Made by a program: the position numbers and the translations under genes. Of a stretch of DNA of 64,000 nt, positions 51,437 through 60,306 are shown one piece after another. This DNA is from JALZAI01 sp038207565 (GTDB lineage Bacteria; Actinomycetota; Actinomycetes; Mycobacteriales; Jatrophihabitantaceae): contig JBBQZQ010000009.1 of NCBI GenBank assembly GCA_038207565.1, positions 39,073-103,072 of the forward strand, written 5' to 3'. Every line of letters starts with the position of its first letter. Position 1 is the first letter of the stretch. The notes beneath the pieces were generated by a model, which saw nothing but the letters and a program-made list of their open reading frames with translations, was not told the DNA's origin and did no database searches.

Positions 51437-51579
51437 TCTTGACGGCGTCCCTCACCGGATCTCCGTGAGGGCTCATTGCGCGGCCGGCAGGTTGCTGAAG
51501 TGAAGCTGAAGCGGGCTGCGCGATGGTTCGTCGTGTTCAAGTAACCGCCCCGCACGGGGCCCACGACGAGGAGCCAGCC

Positions 51580-52122
51580 ATGACCGACTCAACAGCCAGC
51601 CCGACCGCCAACGAACTGTCGCTAGCGACGGCACCGACGACGTCGGGCGCGAACCGCGGCCGCAGCATCCTGCGCCGCATCGCCGGGCTCCTACTGCTCA
51701 CACTCACGACGATCGGCATCTTGACCGTCGGCATGACCGGCGCGGGCGCTCAGGTGAACAGCGGCCTGGGTGCCACGGCGTACACAGTCACTCGCTGCCA
51801 GCTCAACGTGGGCGGACTGGCCGCCGCGAGCATCACTGCGCATGTCGGCCAGGAAGTCAACGGCCAGTCGGTAGCGGCCCGTATCTGGATCCAGGATTCG
51901 CGCGGATGGCACCACACCGATTGGGCCGTCAAGTCCAATCCCGGATGGAACTATGACGGGGCCGTGTGGTTCACCGCGACCTTCTCCGGGCTGACCGGTC
52001 ACGTCACGTACGTCTACGTCGAATATGGCTGGTACCGCAGCAGCGGGTGGGTCACCGGCGCGGAGCCCATTCGGACCTACTCAGACCAGTGGGGCAACCA
52101 GATGTCGTACTGCCAGGTGTGA
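51580..52122 (+). CDS. Secreted protein of unknown function
   Basis: The 180-residue product has a long N-terminal region with a basic RGRSILRRIAG and a hydrophobic core LLLLTLTTIGILTVGMTGAGA, then probable cleavage after GAQ. The mature part has two Cys (one near the C terminus in YCQV) and Trp/Gly-rich beta-strand-like segments (AARIWIQDSRGWHHTDWAV, WNYDGAVWF, VYVEYGWYRSSGW). No family is recognised. The start is ATG at 51580 after GAGGAG; an upstream start at 51523 adds a non-conserved leader. It is inside the repeat-bounded segment, followed by a strong terminator. Confidence 0.7.
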   Translation: MTDSTASPTANELSLATAPTTSGANRGRSILRRIAGLLLLTLTTIGILTVGMTGAGAQVNSGLGATAYTVTRCQLNVGGLAAASITAHVGQEVNGQSVAARIWIQDSRGWHHTDWAVKSNPGWNYDGAVWFTATFSGLTGHVTYVYVEYGWYRSSGWVTGAEPIRTYSDQWGNQMSYCQV

Positions 52123-52147
52123 GACGGCGCAGCCCACGTGGCGCTCC

Positions 52148-52177
52148 CTTCGGCCAGCCCCTGCGGGCTGGCCGAAG
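52148..52177 (+). terminator. Intrinsic terminator
   Basis: A perfect 13-bp stem (CTTCGGCCAGCCC / GGGCTGGCCGAAG) with a 4-nt loop CTGC, followed by TTGTGT, lies 26 nt past the stop of the secreted protein gene. The spacer to the regulator gene (52178-52286) shows no other gene. Confidence 0.85.
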
Positions 52178-52286
52178 TTGTGTCGTCCGCCGGATGCGAA
52201 CGTTCGTCGCGGACCCGTCTTGCAGAAGGAGGACCGGTGAGGCTGAATCAGGCCAGCACATCGCCACATGACGATCAGGGGCTCGG

Positions 52287-55166
52287 ATGCGGATTGCCTT
52301 GCTTGGCCCCACCGAGGTTCACGACGACGCCGGGCTCATGGCGGACGTCGGTGGCGCCAAACAGCGAAGCGTGCTGGCCCAGCTGTGCCGGTGGCCGAAC
52401 CGGGCGGTGACTGTCGATCGGCTTGCCGAGGGGGTGTGGGGTGAGCTGGTGCCGCCTCGTTACCGACAGAATCTTCAGGTCTATGTCTCCACGTTGCGTC
52501 GCGCCCTGGAGCCCGGTCGGGCTCGTGGCACTCCGAGCCGGATCATCGGCCACGCCGACGCCTATGAACTCGTCGTGGCCGTCGAGGAGGTGGATGTCTT
52601 GGCGTTCGATCGGCTGTGTGACGACGGCCTCGCCGGAGTGGAACAAGGCAGGTTCGAGGCGGCTGCGGAGGCGCTTCGCAAAGGTCTGCAGCTCTGGCGT
52701 GGCGACCCGCTCGGCGACCTCGCAAACCAGCCTTTCGCCGCTTCCTGGGCTGACCAGCTCCTCGCCAGAAGGCTCATCGCGCTCGAAGGCAGGCTCGACG
52801 CGGACCTGGGCCGGGGTCGCGGTGGTGAGCTGGTCACGGAGATCGAGCAGCTGGTCCGCCGGCATCCGGAGCGCGAGCGGTTCTGGGAGCAGTTGGCAGT
52901 CGCGCTCTACCGTGGCGGGCGCCACGCAGAGGCCGCGGGCGTGTTCCGACGGGCCCGGATTCAGCTGAGGGACGAGTTCGGCCTCGAACCAGGCCCCGCG
53001 TTGCGCCGGACAGCCGAGCAGATCCTGCGCCAGGACCCACAACTTCTCGCAGCTCCGGCCGACGACGTGCGTACGGCGACGCTGCCGGCTCCCTTGACGC
53101 GCCTGATCGGCAGAGACACTTCGGTCTCGGAACTGGTCGAGTGGATCCGGGCGTCACGGCTGACATGTCTTGTCGGACCAGGCGGGGCGGGCAAGTCGAG
53201 GTTGGCGCTGGGAGTCGCGGCGGCGCTGGCTGATCAGGTCCAGCCGGTCTGGGTTCCGCTTTCGGGCGCGACGTCCGCAGACCAGATCCTGCCCGCTGTC
53301 GTGGACGCATTCGGGGTCCAGGTGGGTCCGGACCGGAGCATCGTCGACTGGTTGGCGCACCGATCACGAACAGATCCGCGCCCGATGCTGTTGCTTCTGG
53401 ACAACCTCGAGCAACTCACCGGTGCGGGGCGGGTGGTGGCCTCGCTGCTGGAGGCTGTGCCCCTACTCAAGGTACTGGCGACCAGTAGGTCCCCGCTGGG
53501 TGTCGCCGGCGAGCGGGTGTTTCCGGTCGGGCCACTGGACGTCGGGGCCGCGATGGAACTGTTCGCCGAGCGAGCCGTAGCCGTCGACCCGACGTTCGAC
53601 CTCGGCAGACACCGCGCCGGCGTCATGGAGGTCTGCCGCCAGTTGGATGGGCTGGCGTTGGCTGTCGAGCTTGCGGCCGCGCGATCGGCGGCCTTCTCAC
53701 CGGAGGACCTCGCCCATGTCTCACTCACCGACTTCGAGGTCGATCCGGGGACCCGGCACGGATCCCTCCGCGCGCTCGTGCTCTGGAGCGTCGACCTCCT
53801 AGAGCCTCCGGCACGGGCACTGTTCGCGCGACTTGCAATCTGTGAAGGCGGCTTCGACACGGAGGTCGCCATCGCGCTCGGAGCAGCAACCGGACTCGAC
53901 GAGGCGAAGTCGCGCGCTGTGGTCGCGACCCTGGTCAGGGCGTCACTCGTCCGGGCAGTGGAGACGGATGCGGGCCGCCGGTTCGCCATGCTCTCCACGG
54001 TCAGAGCTGTGGCCCTGGACCTGCTCGGCGAACAACGTCGCGCGGCAATCTTCGACCTGTGCGCGCTATGGATCGCGCGAGCGCGGGTGGTGGATCCGCT
54101 CGCCCAGCCGAGCCGGGCGCGGCTCGCCGCTGCGTCCGTGGACCTCCCGCTGACCAGGCAGGTGCTAGCCGTTCTCGCCGAGGAGGAACGCGTCCAGGAC
54201 GCGGCGCTCATCGTCGTCGCCGACCGTCGCGTTCTTGCCGTCCTGGGTCGGCCAGCGGTGACGCTGGCGGACGCGAACATGCTGCTCGCGCACGAGCTGC
54301 CGGCTGCATTGCGCGCCAGGCTGCAGGTCGTGGCCGGTGGCGCGGCGTACCTCTGCGGTGTCCCCGGCGCTGCGAACCTGCTCGAGGCAGTACGCGAGCT
54401 GGACAATGACGACGTCGTGTATCGGGTACTCGGGTACAACTGGCTGGCCGTCCTGAACGCAGACAAGGGTGATCATGCTGCCGCGCAGTCTCATGCCGAC
54501 CGGGCCGTAGCTGCCTCCCTCGGCGCCGCGTCGCTGCCTCTGGAACGCCTTGCTCGCAGCGCAGCTGCGTGGGCTGCCTCGCGCCGTGGAGACGGCGAAG
54601 CCGCCTTCGAGCATTCGACGCGTCAGGTCGAGCTGGCCGCTGGGGACGTCGAGATCGCCCTCGGCCTCACGGACCTGAGCGCCGCCGAGTTGCTGCGGGG
54701 CCGGCTGGCCGAGGCCGAGCTCCTGGGGCGTGAAGCCGTCACGGCGGCTCGCCGGCTCGGACCATCCTGGACCTTGTCGGAAGCGCAGCGCGCTCTGGCA
54801 TTCGCGCAGCTGAGACGCGGCGACACTGCGGGAGCCCTAACGTTGATCTCATCCTGCCTGCGCATGAGCGCCGGAGCCAGCGACGAAGCGGGCCTGATCG
54901 AGCTGGTCGCCGCCGCCGGTTTGGCCACCGCTGCGCTGGGCCGGATCGCCGAAGGTCGGTTCATCCTGACGCGCGCCAAGGCGTTCGCCAATGCCGTTCC
55001 CGATCTCCAGACGGCGGTGCCGAGGGAACTCACCGGGCTGGCGGCGGACCTGTTGCTGCGCGATGGCGACCTACCCGACCTGCCCCCGGTCGGCGAGCTG
55101 TCCGAGCTCATCGACGTCGCGGCACAAGATCGCACTCGGGACGCACCTCTATCGTTGCCGATTTGA
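52287..55166 (+). CDS. SARP/AfsR-type regulator with BTAD and NB-ARC-like ATPase domains
   Basis: The 959-residue protein has an N-terminal OmpR/PhoB-like winged helix (GGAKQRSVLAQLCRWPNRAVTVDRLAEGVWG), a bacterial transcriptional activation domain (residues about 95-245; LGLEPGPAL-like EFGLEPGPALRRTAEQIL ends it), then an NB-ARC-like ATPase with CLVGPGGAGKSRLALG (Walker A), PMLLLLDNLEQL (Walker B) and QLDGLALAVELAAARS, and a C-terminal helical repeat region. Such proteins activate secondary-metabolism or stress genes. It stands alone inside the repeat-bounded segment. The start is ATG at 52287 after AGGGG. Confidence 0.88.
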   Translation: MRIALLGPTEVHDDAGLMADVGGAKQRSVLAQLCRWPNRAVTVDRLAEGVWGELVPPRYRQNLQVYVSTLRRALEPGRARGTPSRIIGHADAYELVVAVEEVDVLAFDRLCDDGLAGVEQGRFEAAAEALRKGLQLWRGDPLGDLANQPFAASWADQLLARRLIALEGRLDADLGRGRGGELVTEIEQLVRRHPERERFWEQLAVALYRGGRHAEAAGVFRRARIQLRDEFGLEPGPALRRTAEQILRQDPQLLAAPADDVRTATLPAPLTRLIGRDTSVSELVEWIRASRLTCLVGPGGAGKSRLALGVAAALADQVQPVWVPLSGATSADQILPAVVDAFGVQVGPDRSIVDWLAHRSRTDPRPMLLLLDNLEQLTGAGRVVASLLEAVPLLKVLATSRSPLGVAGERVFPVGPLDVGAAMELFAERAVAVDPTFDLGRHRAGVMEVCRQLDGLALAVELAAARSAAFSPEDLAHVSLTDFEVDPGTRHGSLRALVLWSVDLLEPPARALFARLAICEGGFDTEVAIALGAATGLDEAKSRAVVATLVRASLVRAVETDAGRRFAMLSTVRAVALDLLGEQRRAAIFDLCALWIARARVVDPLAQPSRARLAAASVDLPLTRQVLAVLAEEERVQDAALIVVADRRVLAVLGRPAVTLADANMLLAHELPAALRARLQVVAGGAAYLCGVPGAANLLEAVRELDNDDVVYRVLGYNWLAVLNADKGDHAAAQSHADRAVAASLGAASLPLERLARSAAAWAASRRGDGEAAFEHSTRQVELAAGDVEIALGLTDLSAAELLRGRLAEAELLGREAVTAARRLGPSWTLSEAQRALAFAQLRRGDTAGALTLISSCLRMSAGASDEAGLIELVAAAGLATAALGRIAEGRFILTRAKAFANAVPDLQTAVPRELTGLAADLLLRDGDLPDLPPVGELSELIDVAAQDRTRDAPLSLPI

Positions 55167-55175
55167 CTTCGCCAG

Positions 55176-55209
55176 GCTCGGTGCTGACCGAGGCGTGGAC
55201 GCGGTTGTA
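55176..55209 (+). repeat. 34-bp direct repeat, right copy
   Basis: Identical to 51292-51325. It lies 9 nt after the regulator's stop codon. Its extension reads GTTGTAA, so if fused to the aminotransferase reading frame it would supply a TAA stop. Palindrome P5 begins 17 nt further on. Confidence 0.95.
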
Positions 55210-55226
55210 ATCACGCCGCTATCTGG

Positions 55227-55282
55227 GCTGATCAACACTGCGAAACGCGAGCGCTGGGTGGCGTTTCGCGGTGTTGATCAGC
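55227..55282. repeat. Long palindrome P5
   Basis: Arms of 22 bp (55227-55248 and 55261-55282) pair with one T-G wobble in a plus-strand transcript around a 12-nt loop. It sits next to the right 34-bp repeat. Its arm shares TGATCAA and GCGAAACGC with palindrome P6, and could be a terminator. Confidence 0.75.
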
Positions 55283-55325
55283 GTCGGCCAGAGGGGGAGT
55301 GCCGCCCGGTTGACACAATGCAGCG

Positions 55326-56243
55326 GTGAGCACCCCTCGGGTCGAGATCGTCGGAGCGGGCATCGCCGGAGCCGCCTGCGCCCGCGCGCTGCGTGCCGCC
55401 GGCGTGGACGTCCTGGTACGCGAGCGCGGGCGGGCTCCAGGCGGCCGGCTCGCGGCACCTGCGCTGCACGGGCGCCGGGTCGACGTCGGCGCCGCATACT
55501 TCACCGTCGGTGCCGCGGAGTTCGCCGCCGTCGTATCGGGCTGGCAACAGCGTGGTCTCGTCCGTGAGTGGACCGACACGTTCCACGTCGCGGGCGGCGA
55601 TCACAAGCGGGGTCCGATGCGCTGGGCCGCGCCCGACGGCCTGCGCGCGCTCGTCCGCGACCTGCTCGTCGACATCGAGGTGACCTACCAGGACGAGGTG
55701 ACCGCGGTGTCGGGCCCGGCGGTGCTCGCGATGCCCGATCCTCAGGCCGCGCGGGTCCTCGCGGCGCTACCCGGTCACGACTGGGTGCGCTACGACCCGG
55801 TGATCGCGGTCGTGGCCGGATTCGTCGAGCGCAGTTGGCCGTTCGCCGACGCCGCATTCGTCAACGACGATCCCGACATCACTCTGGTGGCCGATGACGG
55901 CGCGCGGCGCGGCGACGGCGCGCCTGTGCTGGTCGTGCACACCACGTCGGCGCTGGCGGGCAGGCACCTCGACGCTCCGGACGGCGTCGTCCCCGCCGTC
56001 GTTGCCGCGCTGCAACGAACGCTCGGCGTCACCGCGTCGCCCGAGTGGACGCAGGCCCACCGCTGGACCTTCGCCAAGCCGTCGGGCACCCACGGCGATG
56101 CGGCCTACGCGCTCACCGACGAACTGGTCGGAGTCTGCGGGGACGCGTGGTGCCCGAGCGGGTCACCGCGGGTCGAGTCGGCATGGCTCTCCGGTCATCG
56201 CCTCGCGACAGAACTCGTGCGCCGTCTAAGGTCACTGGGGTGA
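55326..56243 (+). CDS. NAD(P)/FAD-dependent oxidoreductase (renalase-like)
   Basis: The 305-residue protein starts with a Rossmann motif, VEIVGAGIAGAACARALRAAGVDVLVRERGRAPGGR (GAGIAGAACARAL is the nucleotide site), and continues with VDVGAAYFTVG and PMRWAAPDGLRALVRDL as in renalase and related FAD amine oxidases. The C terminus ends CPSGSPRVESAWLSGHRLATEL, typical of the family. The substrate is unknown. The start is GTG at 55326; the stop overlaps the next gene (GTGA), so the two are coupled. Confidence 0.8.
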   Translation: MSTPRVEIVGAGIAGAACARALRAAGVDVLVRERGRAPGGRLAAPALHGRRVDVGAAYFTVGAAEFAAVVSGWQQRGLVREWTDTFHVAGGDHKRGPMRWAAPDGLRALVRDLLVDIEVTYQDEVTAVSGPAVLAMPDPQAARVLAALPGHDWVRYDPVIAVVAGFVERSWPFADAAFVNDDPDITLVADDGARRGDGAPVLVVHTTSALAGRHLDAPDGVVPAVVAALQRTLGVTASPEWTQAHRWTFAKPSGTHGDAAYALTDELVGVCGDAWCPSGSPRVESAWLSGHRLATELVRRLRSLG

Positions 56244-57100
56244 CCGAACTGCCTGCTGATATCGGTTCGAAGATCCGGCGCGCGACCGAATCGCTGCACG
56301 CGCTGGTGTACTTCGTTCCCGAGACCGAGCAACACCTCACAGCGGCAGGTCTGCGGCCCGGTCGCATGTGCTACTTCGCCGGTCGTTCCGCACCGATGGG
56401 CGCCGTCAGCGCGGGCGTGACCGCGGCGACGTTCTACAACTTCAATCCCGATCTGGTCGCACGGCACATCCCCCGGGCGTGGACCCTCGCCTCGCCCGAC
56501 GCAGTCATCACCGCGCGCTTCGCCGCAGCCGATGCCGCATTGACCCGGCTGCTCGGCGACGCCGTGAGCTCGGCGGAGATGCACGAGGCAGCGGAGCTAG
56601 CCCGCGAGGCGACAATTGCGCTGACGCCGGAGGGGCGCCCGCTCTACGCAGGGCACGCCTGCCTGGACTGGCCGGTCGAACCCCACCTGGTGCTCTGGCA
56701 CGCGCTGTCACTGCTGCGCGAGTACCGCGGCGACGGGCACGTCGTCGCGCTGCTCCAGGCGAACCTGTCGGGCATCGAGGCGGTCCTGACTCATACCGCT
56801 ACGGGTACCGGTTTCACCGAGCAGTCGGCGAAGCTGCTGCGCGGGTGGTCCGACGAGCAGTGGGATGCAGCGATCGAGGGCCTGCGCCGCCGCGGGGTGC
56901 TCGACACCGAGGGCCTCACCGAACAGGGGAACGCGCTACGCGCCCAGGTCGAGGCGGCGACCGACTCCCTCGACCGCGCCGCAGCCGAACATCTCGGTGC
57001 CGAGCGCACGTCGCGCCTCATCGAGGTCGGCCGAGGCCTGACGCGCATCGTCGTGGCTAACGGCGCTTTCCCGGACGGAGTCTTCGCCGCCCGGCGCTAG
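56240..57100 (+). CDS. SCO6745-family winged-helix-like protein
   Basis: The 286-residue protein resembles the SCO6745 family, common in actinobacteria: it starts TELPADIGSKIRRATESLHALVYFVPE, has the YFAGRSAPMGAVSAGVTAATFYNFNP segment (MGAVSAGVTAATFYNFNP is diagnostic), and ends in a region like a MarR-type winged helix (LLRGWSDEQWDAAIEGLRRRGVLDTEG). Its function is not settled; a role in metabolism has been suggested because of its linkage to oxidoreductases, as here. The GTG start at 56240 overlaps the renalase-like gene. Confidence 0.8.
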   Translation: MTELPADIGSKIRRATESLHALVYFVPETEQHLTAAGLRPGRMCYFAGRSAPMGAVSAGVTAATFYNFNPDLVARHIPRAWTLASPDAVITARFAAADAALTRLLGDAVSSAEMHEAAELAREATIALTPEGRPLYAGHACLDWPVEPHLVLWHALSLLREYRGDGHVVALLQANLSGIEAVLTHTATGTGFTEQSAKLLRGWSDEQWDAAIEGLRRRGVLDTEGLTEQGNALRAQVEAATDSLDRAAAEHLGAERTSRLIEVGRGLTRIVVANGAFPDGVFAARR

Positions 57101-57201
57101 CACGTGCGGGCGTGCTGCGAGTGTCTCGCGCAGCAGTGTGTCCTCGTGCGGATGAAGGCAACCTCAAGACCGGCGCCGCCTCTCAGCGCGGGCTGCGCAC
57201 C

Positions 57202-57717
57202 TCAGTGCGGGTAACCAGCACGGACGTGCTCGAAGATCAGGTTCGTCTCGGTCAGCGCCACGTCGGGATTGCCGCTGAGGTTGACCACGACGAAGTCGCG
57301 CAGGTTCTGCGTCCCCGTGGCCGCAATGTGCACCAGGAAGTCGTTGGCGCCGCCGAGGAAGAAGACGTTGAGCACCTCTGGCCACGTCGCGATCTTGGCC
57401 ATGAAGTCCGGGATATGACCACGCGCATGCGCCTGCAGCCGCACCGCGATCATGGCCTGGATGGGTCGACCGAGCGTGGCCGGGTCGATGTCGGCGTGGT
57501 ACCCGCGCACCACGCCACGCTGACGCAGTGCCCGGACCCGTCCCAGGCACGTCGAGGGCGCGATACCGGCGTATTCGGCGAGGGCGTTGTTCGGTATCCG
57601 CGCGTCCTCGGCCAGGGCGCGGACGATCCGCCGGTCGACCTCGTCCAGCGGCGGTTGAACATCGTTCGACGGTGCTGCTTGCCGCCGCACCTTCGCTCTA
57701 CGATCCGTCGTCACCAC
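57202..57717 (-). CDS. aldR: Lrp/AsnC regulator AldR
   Basis: The 171-residue protein has a winged helix (LDEVDRRIVRALAEDARIPNNALAEYAGIAPSTCLGRVRAL, with the recognition helix in AGIAPSTCLGRVRAL) and a RAM domain (PIQAMIAVRLQAHARGHIPDF and NDFLVHIAATGTQNLRDFV). It is divergent from ald, the arrangement of mycobacterial aldR/ald, where AldR controls alanine dehydrogenase in response to amino acids. The first 20 residues before the helix are a basic leader; a start at the second or third codon is possible. Confidence 0.9.
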   Translation of the reverse strand: MVTTDRRAKVRRQAAPSNDVQPPLDEVDRRIVRALAEDARIPNNALAEYAGIAPSTCLGRVRALRQRGVVRGYHADIDPATLGRPIQAMIAVRLQAHARGHIPDFMAKIATWPEVLNVFFLGGANDFLVHIAATGTQNLRDFVVVNLSGNPDVALTETNLIFEHVRAGYPH

Positions 57718-57826
57718 CGCAATCTAGCGAATCATGTTCGATCTAGTAGCCAGCAAGGACGCGATCCTTCAGGATGAGGCCCAATACGAGTGACATCACG
57801 CCGTCGCAGCAACGGAGGAAAGTGGC
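57718..57826. promoter_or_regulatory. Divergent aldR/ald promoter region
   Basis: This 109-nt spacer holds the promoters of both genes. A weak dyad (CTAGCGAA / TTCGATCTAG) lies at 57724-57747 and a small palindrome ATCCTTCAGGAT at 57764-57775, which could be AldR sites. A GGAGGA-like ribosome-binding site precedes ald. No clear -10/-35 pair is seen. Confidence 0.4.
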
Positions 57827-58942
57827 ATGAAGGTCGGCATCCCGCGCGAGGTCAAGAACCACGAGTACCGGGTGGCCATCACGCCCTCGGGTGTACACGA
57901 ACTCGTGCGACACGGACATGAGGTGTATCTCGAGAAGGACGCCGGTGTCGGCTCGTCGATCCCGGACGCCGACTACCTTGCCGCAGGCGCCCAGATCCTG
58001 GGAACTGCCGATGACGTGTGGGCGGTGGGCGAGATGGTGCTCAAGGTCAAGGAACCCGTCGCTGAGGAGTACCACCGCATGCGCAAGGACCAGGTGCTGT
58101 TCACCTACCTGCACCTGGCGGCGGACAAGCCGTGCACCGATGCGCTGCTCGGGGCGGGCACGACCGGAGTCGCCTACGAGACGGTGCAACTGCCCGACGG
58201 CTCGCTGCCGCTGCTCGCGCCGATGTCCGAGGTCGCCGGACGCCTCGCACCGCAGGTCGGTTCGTATCACCTGATGCGCCAGGGCGGCGGGCGCGGAACG
58301 CTGATGGGCGGCGTCCCTGGGGTGTACGCCGCGAAGGTCGTCGTGATCGGCGCCGGCGTGTCGGGTCAGAACGCCGCGGCCATTGCGCTCGGTATGCAGG
58401 CCGAGGTGCTGCTGCTCGATCGCAACGTCGCACGACTGCGGCAGATGGACGCGATCTACCAGGGCCACTGCCAGACCGTCGCGTCGAACGCCTACGAGAT
58501 CGAGCGGGCCGTGCTCGACGCCGACCTCGTCATCGGCGCAGTGCTGGTCGCGGGCGCCAAGGCGCCGAAGCTGATCAGCAACGAGCTGGTGTCGCGGATG
58601 AAGCCCGGCTCCGTTCTCGTCGACATCTCGATCGACCAGGGCGGTTGCTTCGAGGACTCGCGACCGACCACGCATGCCGAGCCGACCTACCAGGTGCACA
58701 ACTCGGTGTTCTACTGCGTTGCGAACATGCCGGGCGCGGTGCCGCACACCTCGACCTACGCGCTGACCAACGTGACGTTGCCCTACGCGGTCGAGCTTGC
58801 CAACCGCGGCTGGCGCGACGCACTGCGCCACGATCCGGCGCTCGCGCTCGGGCTGAACACCCACGAGGGTCAGTTGACGAATGCGCCCGTCGCCGAGGCA
58901 CACGGCTACAGCTGTGTCGCCCTCGAGGACGTCGTCGTCTGA
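57827..58942 (+). CDS. ald: Alanine dehydrogenase
   Basis: Ald converts L-alanine to pyruvate and ammonia with NAD+ (or the reverse). The 371-residue enzyme starts MKVGIPREVKNHEYRVAITP, with the substrate-binding residues in LMRQGGGRGTLMGGVPGVYAAKVVVIGAGVSGQNAAAIALG (VVVIGAGVSGQNAA is the NAD site) and the C-terminal NSVFYCVANMPGAVPHTSTYALTNVTLPY. Length and motifs are canonical. It is divergent from aldR and followed 2 nt later by an FAD oxidase gene. Confidence 0.97.
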   Translation: MKVGIPREVKNHEYRVAITPSGVHELVRHGHEVYLEKDAGVGSSIPDADYLAAGAQILGTADDVWAVGEMVLKVKEPVAEEYHRMRKDQVLFTYLHLAADKPCTDALLGAGTTGVAYETVQLPDGSLPLLAPMSEVAGRLAPQVGSYHLMRQGGGRGTLMGGVPGVYAAKVVVIGAGVSGQNAAAIALGMQAEVLLLDRNVARLRQMDAIYQGHCQTVASNAYEIERAVLDADLVIGAVLVAGAKAPKLISNELVSRMKPGSVLVDISIDQGGCFEDSRPTTHAEPTYQVHNSVFYCVANMPGAVPHTSTYALTNVTLPYAVELANRGWRDALRHDPALALGLNTHEGQLTNAPVAEAHGYSCVALEDVVV

Positions 58943-58944
58943 TC

Positions 58945-60306
58945 ATGACCGGGTACCGGCAACTGTCGCTGTGGTTCGACCAGCTCGGCGACCCGCTCGT
59001 CGCCAGACGCGGGCTGTCGGGAGACACTCGGGTGGACGTGGCGATCGTCGGCGGCGGGCTCACCGGCCTCTGGACGGCGTACTACCTGCAGGCGGCCGAC
59101 CCGTCGCTGCGCATCGCGGTGCTCGAGTCCGAGATTGCGGGGTTCGGCGCGTCCGGCCGTAACGGCGGCTGGTGCTCGGCGCTCTACCCGGTGAGCATCG
59201 CGACTCTCACCGCCGAGGTCGGGCGAGAACGCGCAGTGAGTCAGTACCTCGCCATGCGTGACTCGGTGACCGAGGTTGTCCGCGCCGCAAGGGCCGAGCA
59301 GATCGACGCCGACATCGCCGTCGGCGGGACGCTCGTGCTGGCCCGCTCGGCGACCCAGTTGCAACGGGCCGAACACGAGGCCGACGAAGCGGCGGAGTAC
59401 GGCCTGGACCTCACGCTGCTCGCCGCGGACGACGCCACCAAGCGGCTGGCCGCGACCGACGTCCTCGGCGCGACCTACACGCCGCACTGCGCCGCGCTGC
59501 AACCGGCGAAGCTGGTTCGCGGCCTGGCCGATGTGGTCGAGGCCCGCGGCGCGGCGATCTTCGAGAACACCCGGGTGACCCGTATCGAACACGGCGCCGC
59601 GCACACCGAACGCGGCGTCGTCCGGGCGGACGTGATCGTGCGCGCCACAGAGGGCTATACGGCGCAGCTCGCTGCCAGTCACCGCGCGATCGCGCCGGTC
59701 TACTCGCTGATCGTCGCGACCGAGCCGCTGTCGGACGCGGTCTGGGACGAGATCGGGTTGCGCGAGCGCGAGACGTTCAGCGACCACCGGCACCTGATCA
59801 TCTACGGCCAGCGCAGCGCGGACGGGCGCATGGTGTTCGGCGGGCGCGGAGCCCCGTACCACCTGGGGTCACGCATCCGTCCCGACTACGACCGCGACCC
59901 GACGGTGTTCGCCGCCCTCGAGCGCACGGTGCACGAGCTGTTCCCCGTCCTGCGCGGCACGGCGTTCACCCATCGCTGGGGCGGCCCGCTCGGTGTCGCC
60001 CGTGACTGGCACGCCTCGGTCGGGCTGCAGGACGGGCTTGCCTGGGCGGGCGGCTATGTCGGCGACGGGGTGTCCACGACCAACCTGGCCGGTCGCACCC
60101 TGGCCGATCTGATCACCGCCCGCGAGAGCGCCCTGACCGCCCTGCCCTGGGTCGGGCACCGCTCGCGCAACTGGGAACCCGAACCCTTGCGCTGGCTCGG
60201 CGCAAACGCCGGCTTGCGGGCGATGACCTGGGCCGACCACGCCGAGAACCGCCACGGCCGTCCGTCCCGCCTGGCGGCGGTGGTCAACGCCATGATGGGC
60301 AGATGA
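58945..60306 (+). CDS. FAD-dependent amine/amino-acid oxidase (DAO-like)
   Basis: The 453-residue flavoprotein has the FAD motif VAIVGGGLTGLWTAYYLQAADPSLRIAVLE and the second motif AGFGASGRNGGWCSALYP, as in PuuB-type DAO enzymes. The C-terminal FAD-facing GGYVGDGVSTTNLAGRTLADL is typical of the family. It is a paralog of the gene at 43683, sharing the LWTA-ADPS and GRNGG segments. Tight linkage to ald suggests use with amino acids or their amines. The ATG at 58945 is 2 nt after the ald stop. Confidence 0.85.
   Translation: MTGYRQLSLWFDQLGDPLVARRGLSGDTRVDVAIVGGGLTGLWTAYYLQAADPSLRIAVLESEIAGFGASGRNGGWCSALYPVSIATLTAEVGRERAVSQYLAMRDSVTEVVRAARAEQIDADIAVGGTLVLARSATQLQRAEHEADEAAEYGLDLTLLAADDATKRLAATDVLGATYTPHCAALQPAKLVRGLADVVEARGAAIFENTRVTRIEHGAAHTERGVVRADVIVRATEGYTAQLAASHRAIAPVYSLIVATEPLSDAVWDEIGLRERETFSDHRHLIIYGQRSADGRMVFGGRGAPYHLGSRIRPDYDRDPTVFAALERTVHELFPVLRGTAFTHRWGGPLGVARDWHASVGLQDGLAWAGGYVGDGVSTTNLAGRTLADLITARESALTALPWVGHRSRNWEPEPLRWLGANAGLRAMTWADHAENRHGRPSRLAAVVNAMMGR

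Noticed and set aside
52237..52410. GTG at 52237 with a very good AGGAGG site as the SARP gene start
   Set aside because: It is out of frame with the BTAD protein and its own frame ends at 52410 with no family match; it might at most encode a leader peptide.
51327..55175. Complete integrative element or prophage
   Set aside because: No integrase, recombinase, replication or phage gene lies between the repeats, so only a remnant or non-autonomous segment is claimed.
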